Positions 1 through 12,786 of a stretch of DNA of 64,000 nucleotides are shown one piece after another. Under the pieces are notes generated by a model, which saw nothing but the letters and a program-made list of their open reading frames with translations, had not been told where the DNA came from and did no database searches. Position 1 is the first letter of the stretch. Each line of letters opens with the position of its first letter. The translations under genes were made by a program, and so were the position numbers. Where the stretch lies: positions 1,922,001 to 1,986,000 of the forward strand of contig JAJTUQ010000003.1 in NCBI GenBank assembly GCA_021399445.1, given 5' to 3'. Source of the stretch: Xylogone sp. PMI_703 (Eukaryota; Ascomycota; Leotiomycetes).

Positions 1-1031
1 TATCCAGGAGCGTTGTACATGATCTCTATGTTCTACACTAGGAAGGAAGTTGCGGCTCGCATGGCTATCTTTACCACCGGTAACATGTTAGCGGGTGCTT
101 TCTCTGGCCTAATTGCTGCTGGAGTGTTTGCCGGTCTAGACGGGAGCAGAGGTCTCGCTGGATGGCAATGGTAAGTTATCTGGACAAAAGAGTGTGTTTT
201 GTCTCTGAGTATGAGCTAATTAAAATATCCAGGCTTTTCATCATCCAGGGCTCTTTGTCTATTTTTGTTGGCATAGTAGGCTTCTTCACGCTCCCAGACA
301 GTCCACTCAAAACGCGGTGGCTTACTCCTGAAGAGCGTGAGCTGGCACACAACCGTATGATCATTGATACCACAGGTCGTCGACAGGGCACTAGCGTCAT
401 GAAGGGACTGCGCGAGGCTTGTCTGGACTGGCGAACTTGGGCCTTCTGCCTCATGGGGAACCTCCATCTATCATCCGGTGGCTTTGGAAACTTTCTTCCC
501 TCGGTGGTGAAGACCCTGGGATACAATACTACCATCACACTTACTCTGACCTGTCCACCATACCTTGTGGCTAGCATCGTATCCGTTCTCGTCTCATGGA
601 CATCTGGTCGATACAACGAGCGTACTTGGCATATTACTATTAGCAAGATTATCGCCATTATTGGCTTCGTCATGTCTTGTGCTACGCTCAATGTTGCAGC
701 ACGTTTTGTCGGCATCATGTTATTCGTTGGTTCCACCTATGGTGTGAATACCATCATGCATGGTTGGACAGCCAGCGTCGTTGGTCAGACAGATGAGAAG
801 AAAGCTGTTGCCATTGCACTGCACAACACCCTGGGCAATCTAGCAAGTGTTTACACTCCTTATCTGTGGCCAGATAGTGCTGCACCACGCTACCTTTCGC
901 CCATGATGGCAAGTGTGGGTTTCTCTGTCGGCGTACTCATCAACGTGTGGTTTGTCCGAATCATGCTTCAGAGGAGGAACAGAATAATCCGGGAGGAGAA
1001 CCCCCACGCAACGAATTTCTATGTCTACTGA
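1..1031 (+). CDS. MFS permease, Dal5/allantoate type (5' truncated by window)
   Basis: Coding parts are 1-170 and 233-1031, with a 62-nt phase-2 intron at 171-232; 322 residues are visible and the N-terminus lies outside the window. The splice rebuilds GWQWLFIIQG, a hallmark of the fungal anion:cation symporter (Dal5/Tna1) branch of the major facilitator superfamily. Upstream of it are the PGALYMISMFYTRKE and TGNMLAGAFSGLIAAG segments of the same branch. Several hydrophobic helices follow, and the stop is TGA at 1029-1031. Members move organic anions such as allantoate, nicotinate, biotin or pantothenate into the cell with protons at the plasma membrane. The substrate cannot be told from this fragment. 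Confidence 0.9.
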
Positions 1032-2276
1032 TCGAAACAAGGTTCATTGAACGCCATTGGAACTTGGGTGCAAATGTCTTAGTCTAATACCATTCTGTTT
1101 AGTGCTGGTTTATGCCTAGTCGGGTGGAGTAGAGCCTCTTTATCGAGCTTAACTTTAACTTGTTGACAAGTAACGGCAGTAATAGCTATATTGGCAATTT
1201 ATATATGGATATTTCACTGGATTAAGTACTCATGGGTAAAGTAATCGCTACAATAAACTTAGTCCAGCGAGAATGGAGCTCTTGTCCACTAATATGAATG
1301 TATGTAATTTTGCTGAGAAGGAATAGAATAATGTGTGCTCAAATATCGATATCAAAACAAAGTTCAATTCTATCGTTACCAATTCATTGTCAATTTTAAA
1401 GACTTACTTGGCGAGCCTGTCGGGTCTACTAGATATAGTATCATCATTCTTCGTATATTACTCTATTTTTCTGCGAGAGGCTTAGCCACGCGTAGATGTA
1501 GGCGAGATTTATTGATAGTTGATACAATCAGGAGTAAGAAGCCCATCACCTTAAGAAGATCCGATGCTGAGAGAAAAGGAATTAAACCAGTTGATTAGCA
1601 AATTAATGAATTGAATTTTACTAAGTGGTCTTCTCAAACTATCACTAGCTTCTATGACGTCAAATCTCTGATGCTTCAAAAGTAACCTACCGTGGTACTT
1701 TAGGACAGTGTAGCACAACGGCTGCCGGTGAAACACGATAATTACGTTAACAGGGAGAACAGGAGCGATCGCATTGTTGGTTGTTTTGGTTTTAGGGGCT
1801 CGATGACGATCAAGTCGAGCCACATAACGTGTATTGTGCGGTATTGTACGTACTTGTTCTGTGGTCAGTACGTACCTTGGTACTGTACTGCGACATGCCG
1901 GCATTACACAGCATTTGCAAAGTTGCTGTAAGATGATCGAGATTGAAACGGTGTTTAGCAAAACGCAATACAGTACAGTAGCATGAAGTTCGGAGTACTT
2001 GAGCTGTACAGTACTTGTAGATAGCGGAGTCGGCCCTCAACCCACCATCAATCAGAAAGCTCAAGCCCCATCACTGTAAAACAGTCGGCGCGATGCTCAA
2101 GTCTTGAGTCTCCCCAATTTCCCCCCCAGGTGCGATAACTAATTAAAAAAAACCTGCAGTCGGCTGTGGATCCCAGCTGGAGCCGCTGAGTGGCGCCTAT
2201 CAATCGAGATGAAACGGCGCTGTGGCAGCTCCGATTATTAACCTGCTCCAGCGCTCCAGCGACTCAACAAGCAAGC

Positions 2277-2334
2277 GCAAGGGAGAGTCGCCCATCTCGA
2301 TGCGAGCAAGGGAGAGTCGCCCATCTCGATGCGA
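2277..2334. repeat. Perfect tandem duplication, 2 x 29 bp
   Basis: Copy 1 is 2277-2305 and copy 2 is 2306-2334. Both read gcaagggagagtcgcccatc followed by tcgatgcga. It looks like a simple local duplication in non-coding DNA. Confidence 0.9.
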
Positions 2335-3939
2335 ACGGCAACGATGCACGCAGATGGCCTGGGAGTGATGATTGCACGACAAGAATGAGCGGCGATTGTA
2401 ATCCACTTTTATGCGCGTCGCAATTATGCCAGAAATTGGCAAGAGCTGTCCTGGTTGTCTTCCCCCTTTTTCTTCTCTGCTTGCCTCCTTGCACGTGTAC
2501 GAAGTGCTCTCTCCCGTGACTTATGGGTAGTTGATTCCTTATCGTAACGGGCTGGAACTGTGTATCCGAAAAGCCTCGTTCCTTCCTCCTGAGTCACTGC
2601 ACAGAAAGCGCTGTACATTATCGTGCCTCCGTACGGAGGTATCACACCGATAATTGCGCAAGACTAGACGTTTCTTGATCGCGTAAACACACAGACAGCA
2701 GAGACAGCGCCAAACCAAGTCTCCGAGCGTTTTGCAGTACCTTCTACCGCAAAATAAGCTTTTTGCGGTACTGACTCGGTGGTGGCCTCCCAGAAGCAAG
2801 CTGTCCTGGAATGTACAGGCCTCCCCTATTTGCCGGCTCTGCTCCCTAAATCTTACCGGTACAATGGTGCTCCTCTTTGCTGCAACCTCACTACTGGCCT
2901 CGCGAATCTTGATGTGGCAGAAGCTAATTTCTCACTCAAAGTCTGGAGCGTTTGTTATGTCTTTTCCAGCCTTCTTCCGAGTGTACGGTATGAGAGAATG
3001 GTAGCCAAGCAATCAAGCAGGCCTGTCATTATTTCTCATGGCTGCAGCATATACAGTAGCCCTTGCGACCTGCGTTGCATTCCCGCCCGGCCCCTGGTAT
3101 AGAAAAGCAAATAACTCCGATGCCAAATTACCGCTATTTGATTGAGCTTTCTGCAACAATCACGGTGCGGTAGCCGGTGCGGCATATGGTGTAATCATGC
3201 TGTCAGAGCTATTCAGGTAGGTGCAGTGCTATTTAGGTGTCGTGGGTGTATTATCTTACATCTTACTGTGTCTTGCGTTACTGTCCGGTCGGCGGTTGCA
3301 CTGCGCACTAATCACACCGGTTGCGAGCGTTGGTAGGAACGGTTGGCCACCGCCCCCTCCACTTCCTCCAGAGGTGCGATGGCTTCAGCAGTGAGAGAAA
3401 GTGTGCTGGCTGGTTACGGTATCTTGGTAGTTGGTGATCCATACTACTCTGCTCCATAGAAAACAAAAAATCTTTACACGCCCGCCCACCACCCCAGCAC
3501 AACTGAGTCTTGGTCCTGGAAAGGAGTGCCACAACCGTTCCTATCCAACTGTGGCTGGAGCCAGATGATTGGCCTTCAGTTCAAGGTAGGCTGACAAAGC
3601 AGCTCAAGTGTGGTTGGCTTTGCCTCCGAAGTCGTTTCGAATCCGACTTGTACTTAGTGTTTTCATGTGCAGTTCAAGCCAGCTTTTAAGGGGGATCGCT
3701 GCATCATAGGTTCCACTTTCCCCACCGCGAAATTACTAAAGTAGTTCCTGGTCAAGGTCAAGGGCGGAGCGTTGAACAGGACAAGGAACCAGAAGACGCC
3801 GTTGCCAGGGGATTGCAAGGATTCCAAAGCACAAACCACGGCGCTGTGGAGCCGCCCCAAGCAGATTGTAGCAATGACATCCAAAAGCTTGTCCTCCTTG
3901 TGCCCTGGCTATGGGGATTGTCTGGTGTCTTGATGTCTC

Positions 3940-4110
3940 TTTTCCTTTCCATTCTTGTCCTTTCCTTGTGTGCTCTCTCTACTGTGTGACTTTCGACTGA
4001 GGATTGACCTTCTGGGGCTCCTTGGCTTTTGCTCCTTTTGCTCCTCCTCTGCCTCTTCTCTTCTTCTCATGCTTTGCCTCTTTTTGTCCTTTTCCTCTTT
4101 TTCTTCTAAG
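3940..4110 (+). promoter_or_regulatory. Pyrimidine-rich tract upstream of the DUF3405 gene
   Basis: The + strand is dominated by C/T runs (ctcctcctctgcctcttctc and similar) about 300-470 bp before the ATG at 4415. CT-rich tracts are common in promoters and 5' leaders of filamentous fungi. The role here is inferred. Confidence 0.4.
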
Positions 4111-4414
4111 ACAAAGCGAGTACGCTTTCACGGCGCTGCTTGATTCCTCTTCTTCCAAGGACTCAAGCTAGACTTACGATACCCTACAATGATGAACATC
4201 TGAAGCCCTCTTCATCATCCTCCAATTCAACGCTCTTTTCCCTTTACGGTCCAAAGTCATCATCGGCGCACTTTGAGTTCTCCATTTTTAGTTCGTTGCT
4301 CATTCTGGTTCCAGTTTTGCTGCCTTCTACAGCAATTTCACCACTCACACTGTCGCTTTTGTTTGGACAAGAGAGCATCTTTCAAATATATAATATAATT
4401 CAACATACGGCACA

Positions 4415-6571
4415 ATGGGTTTAGTATCTCGATCCCGTGCCACACTTTTCGTCTTCGTGGCGATCATAACGACCATTATTGTCCTCACTCAGGACACAAT
4501 CCCTCGCGATCGATATGCTGTGAGCAACATCTGGAGGGGTAACAGCGGCATCACCAAAGATGTCGGTTGGCGGGGAGGAGGGACCAAGGCCCCACCATAC
4601 AGGAACTACAACACCTTCCGGGAAGAACATGATGCTTTGGGGCGGTAAGTAGTAGTATTATATTATCATTTCTTGTCCTTTCCATACATTTTTGTTATCA
4701 TTCTGGTTTTCACGGTATTAGAAAACCATCTGATGGTGAAAAAATGACAGGAGTCGCAGCGCTGGTCGCATCTTTGGCACCACCCTGGAAAGTTTGACCG
4801 AGGCTCGAAGTCATTCACGTTCGACCATGGAGGCACTGCGTCCAATAGGATCGGGGTCAGGTTTGGGTGGAGCAACGCCATTTAGGTACAGGCCGTATCC
4901 AGCATATAACACCCAGCGATGGCAGGCATCCCATCGGGGTGCGTTTGTTGAATGCGATATGCCTGTGGGTGCACAGAGCGACATGCTAGTATTTTCCGGA
5001 CGGGCTGATGACTTGGTGGAACCACCTATGGGGTCGCATTCAGTGTTTGATATAGATTCAGAATTATGCTTTGAGAGGCGATCGAGGTTAGAGCCATACG
5101 GATATTCAGAGGACGACTATGGAAGCGCAAATGACACTGTATCAACGGAGTGGGATTCTGTCAACTGGGGACAATTGCAGCAGACATGCTACGAGAGGAA
5201 TGCAGCGCGGTATATAAAACCAGCAAACGAGAGGGAGAAAACTGGTACCCGAACCGCGTTGCTTTTAAGAGCTTACACAGGCATGAAGTACACCGAGGAT
5301 GAAAAACAGAACATTCGAGCCTTGGTTACGGAGCTCTCTTTGAAGACTGGAGGGGAGTATCAAGTCTTTTTACTCACGCAACAAAAAGACAAAGATTTCG
5401 ACATCATGAATGATCCTTCTGCAGCTCAGGCAGTCATCGAAAAGCATGTGCCAAGAGAATTCTGGGGTATGACCGTCCTCTGGACTAATGCACAGATGAA
5501 GGAGCAGTATCCCCAAATACCCGACAAATACCAGAATGTGCATCGCTCACAATGGTTCTCCGTCCAGAAGTTTGCCCAGGACTATCCCGACTTTGACTTC
5601 TACTGGAACTGGGAGCTGGACTCACGCTACACTGGTAACCACTATGATCTTCTTGAGAAACTCGGTAGTTTTGCTGCTACCCAGCCCCGAAAATGCCTCT
5701 GGGAGCGTAACAACCGTTACTACATTCCAGGTGTCCACGGCCAATACGATACGGATTTCCGTCGATCGGTCGAGATGATCTATGGCGACTCATGTATCTG
5801 GGGCGCTCCTACCATCGAAAACATCACGCCTCTTGGCCCGGCACCTCCGAGTGAGAACCAAACCATGGATGACTACGTCTGGGGCGTCGGTGAAGAAGCA
5901 GACTACATCTCTTTAGCACCGATGTTTGATCCTCGCACCACGAAATGGGTTGATCAGAACATGATGTCCGGCTATGTTGGTCCTGAAAACACCCCTCGCC
6001 GCGCAACCATCGGTACGCAATCCCGGTGTAGCAAGAAGCTCCTCAATATCATGCACATGGAAAATCAACGCGGCAACCACGTCAGCAGTGAGATGACTCC
6101 ACAGACGGTGGCTCTGCATCACGGATTGAAGGCGGTGTATGCCCCTATTCCCATCTGGTTTGATCGGGACTGGGATCCAAGGAGTCTGAATAAGTGGTTC
6201 AATACCGGTGATGATGGTAGCACGAGTAACGGGAAGATTGTAAGCCCGTTCAGCTGGGGAGATGAAGGACGATATTCGGGGAGCACGTGGTATTACCGAG
6301 CTATTTCGCCCATGAGATTGTGGAATAATTTCTTGGGATGGGAGGATACTGGTATTGGGGGACCCAGGGTACGTTCTTGTCTTAGCATTCTTCTCTTTCC
6401 CCATTTTCAGGTCTTTATTCTGCCCTCTTTTGTCAATCTTACTGATCTGTTTGGTTTTAGTGGGAACGATTGAACGGCCGACCATGTCTTCCTCCGATGA
6501 TCCTCCATCCCATCAAGGACGTTAAGAAGCCAAAGCCCGGTTTCAAATCCAAATCGGACCTGCCTTATTAA
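4415..6571 (+). CDS. DUF3405 family type II membrane protein, putative glycosyltransferase
   Basis: Exons 4415-4644, 4751-6368 and 6461-6571 give 652 residues. The introns are 106 and 92 nt; the last exon was added because GGPR joins smoothly to WERLNGRPCLPP and ends in TAA. Residues about 8-25 form one hydrophobic helix behind a short N-terminus, so a type II Golgi/ER protein is likely. The DUF3405 core runs from about residue 244 (RTALLLRAYTG) to the end and includes HRSQWFSVQKFA, a FYWNWELDSRYTG stretch and TMDDYVWGVGEEADYISL. DUF3405 proteins are confined to fungi, are often annotated as glycosyltransferase-like, and have no settled reaction. The next gene downstream, on the same strand, is also a secretory-pathway glycosyltransferase, which may hint at a shared glycan role. 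Confidence 0.88.
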
Positions 6572-7193
6572 ATCCGGCTCGAATATTCCTTTTTTTATAT
6601 AAATTTCCTCATGATTGTAAACGAAAAGCCCCTCTTCATATATATCTTATCCCGGAAACCCGGGTCGGTTTTAGCCTGGCTGGCTCTTTTTTCATTGGAT
6701 CATCATTTTAGAACCTTCTGTATTCCGGATATCGATTCCGTCTTGCAAAGATTTTGGCTGGGAGTAAGGGGTAACATAGAGCATAACGTCACTTCAAAGT
6801 GACTCCTTCGGTACATGTGTGGTTTTTCCAATGAGCTGCTTTTATCTTTTCAGCATGAGAGCTTGATATCAATGTATTATATTGGAGTTATCATGTAGTT
6901 ATATGTATATATGAATAATTCAGATACAGTAAGCTCTTGGGGAAAGAAGCTTTGCTCTTGTGCATCGAATGAATATCAGATCTCATTATCAGAATGGAGC
7001 TCTGCCGGGTTGCCTCGGAGCAATGTTGTTCCTTTGCGGAGCTGGCACGCCGGAGCAGCTCCCGTACCCGTACCGGCCGTGCGAGCCGAACACGTACTGT
7101 ACCTGGAGCTATCTCGGTGAGGCTGAACAGAATCAATTCTCTTAATACCTAGCAAAGGCAAATCCAGGCGCATGCAGCCTTCGACAAGCCCTC
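6572..7193. other. Intergenic region between two glycosyltransferase-type genes
   Basis: This 622-bp spacer between genes on the same strand contains only small overlapping open frames without domains. Nothing recognised. Confidence 0.55.
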
Positions 7194-8529
7194 ATGCTTC
7201 TCACCCCTTTCCGTCCGCGGCGCCGGCGCCGTAGCTGGCTCCGACTCGTTATCATCTTCCTGACCCTCGTGCTCTCCTTCGATTTCACCATGACGGTCGT
7301 GAACGTTCCTCACATCACGCGAGTCGTGCCGATCCCAGGCGACACCTCCCTGACGCGCAAAGACCGGATCTTCATTGCGAGCATGCACTGGAACAACGAG
7401 CGCATCATACGGTCGCATTGGAGCGCCGCAGTTTTGGACCTTGTGGAATATTATGGCGCCGAGAATATCTACGTGTCGATTATCGAGGGAGGGAGCTGGG
7501 ACGATACGAGGGGTGCATTGCACGAGCTGGATCGCAAATTGGGGGAGCTGGGTGTGGAGAGGAGCATCGAGTTTACTTCGAGGACGCATAAGAGTGAGAT
7601 TGAGAGGACGCCGGCGCCTGGTGAGGAGGGGTGGATTTGGACGAGTCGGAAGAAAAAGGAGTTGAGGCGGATACCGTACTTGTCTGATATACGGAATCAA
7701 GTGATGGCGAAATTGAATGAGCTCGCAGATAGGAAGGACGAGAATAGTACACGACAGTTTGACAAGGTCTTGTGGTTGAATGATGTTATTTTCACGGTAT
7801 TCCACCCCATTTGACAGCAAATTAGGGAACGTGCTAATGTTTCCTCGTGAATGTATCCAGACCGAAGACGTTACTACTTTGATTGCAACCCGAGATGGTA
7901 ATTATGCAGCGGCCTGTTCCCTCGACTTCTCTAAACCTCCGATATACTACGATACATTCGCTCTCCGTGACATCTCGGGTGCAAAAGCTGTCACTCAGAC
8001 TTGGCCTTACTTCCTCTCTCGAAAAAGCCGACGGGCCTTGATGTCAAACGTCCCTGTGCCAGTCAAGTCGTGCTGGAACGGAATCATTGTTTTCCAGGCA
8101 GAACCATTCTATCACAATCCTCCTTTGCGGTTCAGGGGTATCCCAGACAGTCTGGCTCTGCAACACCTTGAAGGATCTGAATGCTGTCTTATCCACGCTG
8201 ATAATGAATTGAGTTCGAGGCAGGGCGTTTGGCTCAACCCGAATGTTAGGGTGTCATATAATCCCGAGGCTGATGAGGTGGTAAATCCCAAAGTAGGAGT
8301 CTGGCCAACTACAAGAGAGAGGGTGGAAGGGATCTGGCGGAATAGGTTAGCAAGGTGGAGTGGATTCATCCAGAGACTCACAGAAGATTATGTGGTCAAT
8401 AGAAGATTGAAATCATGGCAGGCAGAACAGGCGAAAGCAGAAGGTCTGGCAAACCCTCGTGAACCTGGATCATATTGCTTGATCAATGAGATGCAGGTTC
8501 TTGTCGAGAACGGTTGGGCTCACGTATAA
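7194..8529 (+). CDS. GT69 family alpha-1,3-mannosyltransferase (CMT1/CAP59-like)
   Basis: Exons 7194-7796 and 7861-8529, with a 64-nt phase-0 intron, give 423 residues. The ATG at 7194 is the first in its frame after a stop at 7143. It leads into an Arg-rich stretch and a single hydrophobic helix (about residues 14-36), so this is a type II membrane protein. The rest fits Glyco_transf_69: RIFIASMHWNNERIIRSHW, then a YYGAENIYVSIIEGGSWDDT block, then KVLWLNDVIFT joined across the intron to TEDVTTLIATRDGNYAAACS, and PVKSCWNGIIVFQAEPFY. Relatives include cryptococcal CMT1 and CAP59, which act in capsule and mannose-glycan synthesis from GDP-mannose. In a non-capsulate ascomycete the acceptor is unknown. 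Confidence 0.9.
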
Positions 8530-9759
8530 GTTGTTGGTGCGGCCTCTTTGTCTCGGTGTGCGACTATATAATGCATGAAAGAGTCTGATTGTGAGATACG
8601 CTCCATTTCAGACGATGCATCATCAAAGCGACACCCTCAAGCTGAAGACGTGATGAGCAGGTGAGCTTCGGCCTCTCGCCTCAAATCTTGGAAGACCTCA
8701 CTCTAACTCAGTAGATCTTAGGGGAAATAAGCGGCATTCTCTGGCCAGCCCAGCTTTGACTCTGAAGAATTTTTACCTACATTACTGGATCTTGTGGTCA
8801 ATACCCGGATAGGACAGCTGGAGAGATGACTTTTGAGGGCCTGTAGAATGTGTGGTTAAAATACCATATATCCTATTCCCTCCTGTAACAATAGAAAGGA
8901 GATGCGGACACGCATGGTACGAAAGACGCAAGCTTTGGGTAGCTTACATGTGTAAGCAACCCATTTACTTCTTGCCCTGATTAGATCAGATTCTGAAGGA
9001 AAGGCGTTATATCTGAGAGGTATTGGATGCATATGTAAAATATAGAGCAAGTATTGTATATCTGTGAAAGATCAAAAGAACAAGTGTATTAAAACACTCG
9101 TGGCAATTGATGAATCAACTTGGCACGCTTGGCTATTAACTCGCCGTTATACTCTCGGAATGATGTGAGCTCATAGTAGTGTTGAGGCCAGCCACTGAAG
9201 TATGGTACCGTGCTCGGAAAAAAACTTACCCGCAAGATTTTAGTGCCTTTGATGCTTCTACGGCAATTCACTGTCGGTATAGATGACAGTAAAGCTCAAG
9301 TAGTCTCGGTGGCAGCAGTATGCGACTAGATGGATGAATCTCGAGAGATGAGGAGAAGGACTGTGGCAAGATATTGAAGCATAAAACAAGTGGTGTAGAA
9401 CCCTTTGCACATGATCAGCTGTTTTGCACAGGAAAACAAATCCCCTTAACCGGCATGGTGCCCCAGGAACAGCTAGAACAGAAACAGCATAGCCGTTCTT
9501 CCACCCACCTTCCGGGAGCATCTGCCGTGCCTCGAGCTGGAGAGTGTGGGGCTTGCCCGAAAACAAACCGCCAGCAAATATCAACCACGGGTATGAATTT
9601 CAGATCTGTTTCTGCATTTTCGTTTCCTCAGTCATCGTTTTTTGGGTGAGGAAATATACCATTTCAACCGAGATACTTGCTGTAAAGGGTGGAAGAAGTG
9701 GATTATAAGAAATAGAGGGACATAATCAACAGACCCTCTGACAACATCCATCGTGCATC
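8530..9759. other. Intergenic region, no supported gene
   Basis: About 1.2 kb between the GT69 gene and the SCOT gene. Short open frames on both strands show no domains or convincing splice-linked exons. Confidence 0.55.
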
Positions 9760-11668
9760 ATGATTCACCGATCTCTCCTCCGTCGTAACCTTCCCTTTGG
9801 GAGCTCCTTCACCACTTCCGCTGCACGGCAATTCTCCGTCTCTGCGTCACGCAATCGCATCAACAAGATTGTGCCCTCAGCCGCGGAAGCTGTGTCAAAG
9901 GTCAAGAGCGGCGACACCCTGCTCGTTGGTGGGTTTGGTCTCAGTGGTGTACCCAGCACTTTGATCAACGCTTTACGGGATCAGCCACAGCTGAAAGGCT
10001 TCACCGTCGTCTCCAACAATGCAGGAATGCCAGGAATGGGTTTGGGTGAGTCCATTCCTTTTCCTCTTCAATCTTAAGTTTTACATAGTTATATGGGGAA
10101 ACCCTCTGGTTGGCTTCATAGTCATGAAGATATGATAGGAGGATATACACCAAGCTCGTTTGCAAGATGTCAGTAAGCTTAATAACTAACATTTAATTAG
10201 GCCAATTGCTCGAAACGAGACAGATTAGCAAAATGATTGCCTCTTTCATCGGTGAAAATAAGGTCTTCGAAAAGATGTACCTCTCCGGAGAGCTTGACCT
10301 CGAGCTTGTGCCCCAGGGTACTATGGCAGAGAAGTGTGCTTCAGGAGCAGCTGGTGTTCCTGCATTCTATACGCCCGCTGGTTTTGGTACCTATGGTATG
10401 TCTAACTGTAATGCAGACTTTAATAATAAAGTTAACTCGATAATTCAGTTCAAACTGGCGAGATCCCTATTCGATACAATCCTGATGGTACTGTTGCGCT
10501 AAAATCCAAGCCCAAGGAGACCCGTAACTTCAATGGCAAGGACTACATTATGGAAGAGGCAATCTTTGGAGATGTCGCCTTGGTGAGAGTGCACCGAGCC
10601 GACCGAATGGGTAACTGTCAATTCCGATCCGCGCAAAACAACTTCAACGAAGCTATGGCAAAGAATGCCAAGTATACCATTGTTGAAGCCGATCACATTG
10701 TTGAGCTCGGCGAAATTCCCCCCAATGATATCCATATTCAGGGCGTCTATGTTGATGCCGTCATACAAGCTACCGAGCCCAAAGGAATCGAGAAGACGAC
10801 TTTCCGCAAGGAAGAGGATGAGCACAAAGATGGTGAGTTCTTTCAGGTCCTATTTTTATTAGGATTGGTATCGTAAATGTATCGAACTTGTGCTAATAAT
10901 TTATCGCAGCCTCCAAGCCTCCAGCTACTGCACGTGAACGCATCATCCGACGTGCCGCTTTCGAGCTCAAGGATGGTATGGTCGTGAACCTTGGAATTGG
11001 TATCCCTCTCGCTGCACCCGCATACCTCCCAGATGATATTGAAATTGTCATTCAATCTGAAAACGGCATTCTGGGCATGGGCCGATACCCACTACCTGGA
11101 GAGGAAGATCCAGATCTGATTAATCCCGGTAAAGAGACAGTAACTCTCAACGTTGGTGCAAGCTTGTTTGGTAGTCATGAGAGTTTCGGTATGATTAGAG
11201 CTGGAAAAGTTGATCTCACTATGCTCGGTGGGTTACAGGTCAGCACTCATGGTGACCTGGCAAACTACATGCTTCCCGGCAAGGTCAAGGGTATTGGAGG
11301 TGCAATGGATTTGGTAGCAAACCCCACCAAGACTAAGGTCGTCGTTACTATGGAGCACACAGACAAGAAGGGCAATCCAAAGATCCTGAAAGGTAAGAGA
11401 GCTCCCATCATATATGGATATCAACGCCTGATCTTCCCCCTCTTTTATTCTGAAAATATCTAACGTATTGTGTTTTCCAGAATGCACGTTCCCTCTAACA
11501 GGCCAACGCTGTGTCTCTCGCATCATCACAGATATTGCTGTTTTCGATTGCACACCTGAGGGCCTCATCCTGAAAGAACTCTTGGATGGTGTCAGCATGG
11601 AGGAGCTCAAGTCCAAGACAGAGTCTCCATTTACCGTTGCTGACGACTTCAAGCCATATCAAGTTTAG
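9760..11668 (+). CDS. Succinyl-CoA:3-ketoacid CoA-transferase, mitochondrial (SCOT)
   Basis: Five exons (9760-10045, 10201-10395, 10449-10832, 10910-11392, 11481-11668) give 511 residues, the usual SCOT length. The N-terminus, rich in Arg, Ser and Thr with no acidic residues over the first 30 or so, looks like a mitochondrial presequence. The alpha half carries [18 protein letters not shown] and [22 protein letters not shown]. The beta half carries [11 protein letters not shown] and the [10 protein letters not shown] motif, whose Glu339 matches the catalytic glutamate that forms the enzyme-CoA thioester. SCOT moves CoA from succinyl-CoA to acetoacetate or similar acids; in fungi it also serves acetate, propionate or ketone-body use. 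All four introns fall in phase 1 with clear GT..AG ends. Confidence 0.96.
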
Positions 11669-12786
11669 GTAGCTAGTGGTGGATGAATACTTTTCAAGTT
11701 AAACAGACAAATTGTTGAGAGGCAGGTTGTGGTAAGGTTTTACTTTAGCATTTGTTCTGGTCTGGAAGGATGTACATATAGATGTTTCTGGTTTGCGAAA
11801 AGCGAGGTTATGATTTTCTTTGGCTAGACATAACTACCTCATGGTTGAGCATAGTTATTAGGTTGGGCAGTAGCATTGAAGCGGGGTTTACCAAAATTTC
11901 ACAATATATGCTTTATCACTTTGCAGATGTTTATTGCTACTTCATGTCGTTACAGTAGCTAAATAGCCTATGATTGCAGGTGAAAATAGTGGTTGGAAGC
12001 ATGTCGCCCTAGTGTTGTACTGGCCTGCACTTGCTCAACTTTCATGTGGGGTCTCTGGAAGCTATTCAGGAACTGCGAGAGAGCTGGCGAGCGTCCCACA
12101 TACTCAGTGATTAGATGTCGGGGTGGCCCCCAACATGCAATGATATTAGGTCCTTTAACAATCCTCTTTACCACATTGCATGTAAGAATCTGTACCCCAT
12201 CCCCCCGGATTTTCCCGTACTGCCGTGGTATTAAACATAGTGCATATGCGCAGCAATAGTTGGGGTAGTTGGAGCTAGTTATGATCAGTGAAGTGGGAGT
12301 TGATAAAGAATAACATTGAGTGGTTATATCACAGGATCAAAAACATTGAATATATTCTTTGCCATATGACTTACCAACCTTCTTCACTACCTCGAAGATG
12401 TATAACCCATTGTTTAGCATCCAGAACTACCGTCTGCAAAACCCGTAAAAACCTCAGGCCGCCAAGGTTCCAAGGGACCACCGCCAAAAGATATATCCAC
12501 GCCTGCCCCTCAATGCCGCCCCTCAAAATGTGCCCCTCATGCCCCTCAGATCACGTGGTACTTTAGTCTTGGGGGCTGAGGAGGGTAAACTGACCGAGGG
12601 GCAATTCCGGGACCAAACACCCTCGACTACTAAAAGGACCGTTCGAGGGCCCCATCTGGGGAATGCTTAGTTGACAATTTGACTGTAACATCTCTGACGT
12701 CTGGCGGTTGTAGCTATTCAGAACGGTTGTTGTAGTCGTGCATCAATCTTTTTACCCTTTTCTTTTTGTACTCAAAGCTTGTCACA
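11669..12786. other. Intergenic region with stress-element array
   Basis: No gene is supported. The last 280 bp before the monooxygenase contain an array of CCCCT boxes and a CACGTG box, listed separately. Confidence 0.55.
12505..12602 (+). promoter_or_regulatory. Array of STRE-like CCCCT boxes plus CACGTG
   Basis: The octamer gcccctca occurs at 12505-12512, 12518-12525, 12532-12539 and 12541-12548, with an inverted gaggggc at 12596-12602. CACGTG lies at 12552-12557. CCCCT/AGGGG is the core of stress-response elements bound by Msn2/4-type zinc fingers, and CACGTG is a bHLH site. The array ends 185 bp before the monooxygenase ATG. Binding is inferred. Confidence 0.45.

Larger units (their letters stand above)
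1032..4414. other. Long intergenic spacer, no supported gene
   Basis: Open frames here are short, lack recognisable domains and overlap on both strands. The spacer holds a 2 x 29-bp tandem repeat (2277-2334) and a pyrimidine-rich stretch (about 3940-4110) in front of the DUF3405 gene. Nothing else is recognised. Confidence 0.6.

Noticed and set aside
3625..3655. tRNA-like B box (gtttcgaatcc) within an inverted repeat aagtcg/cgactt
   Set aside because: No matching A box, anticodon arm or acceptor stem at the right distance, and the T-stem would contain a mismatch. Probably a chance hairpin.
6911..7145. Overlapping + strand ORFs just before the GT69 gene, as a possible first exon
   Set aside because: No clean splice joins them in frame to the GT69 start, and the ATG at 7194 already gives a normal type II membrane N-terminus.
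11233..11652. Minus-strand ORF of 139 codons opposite the SCOT gene
   Set aside because: It is antisense to conserved SCOT exons and spans a spliced intron.
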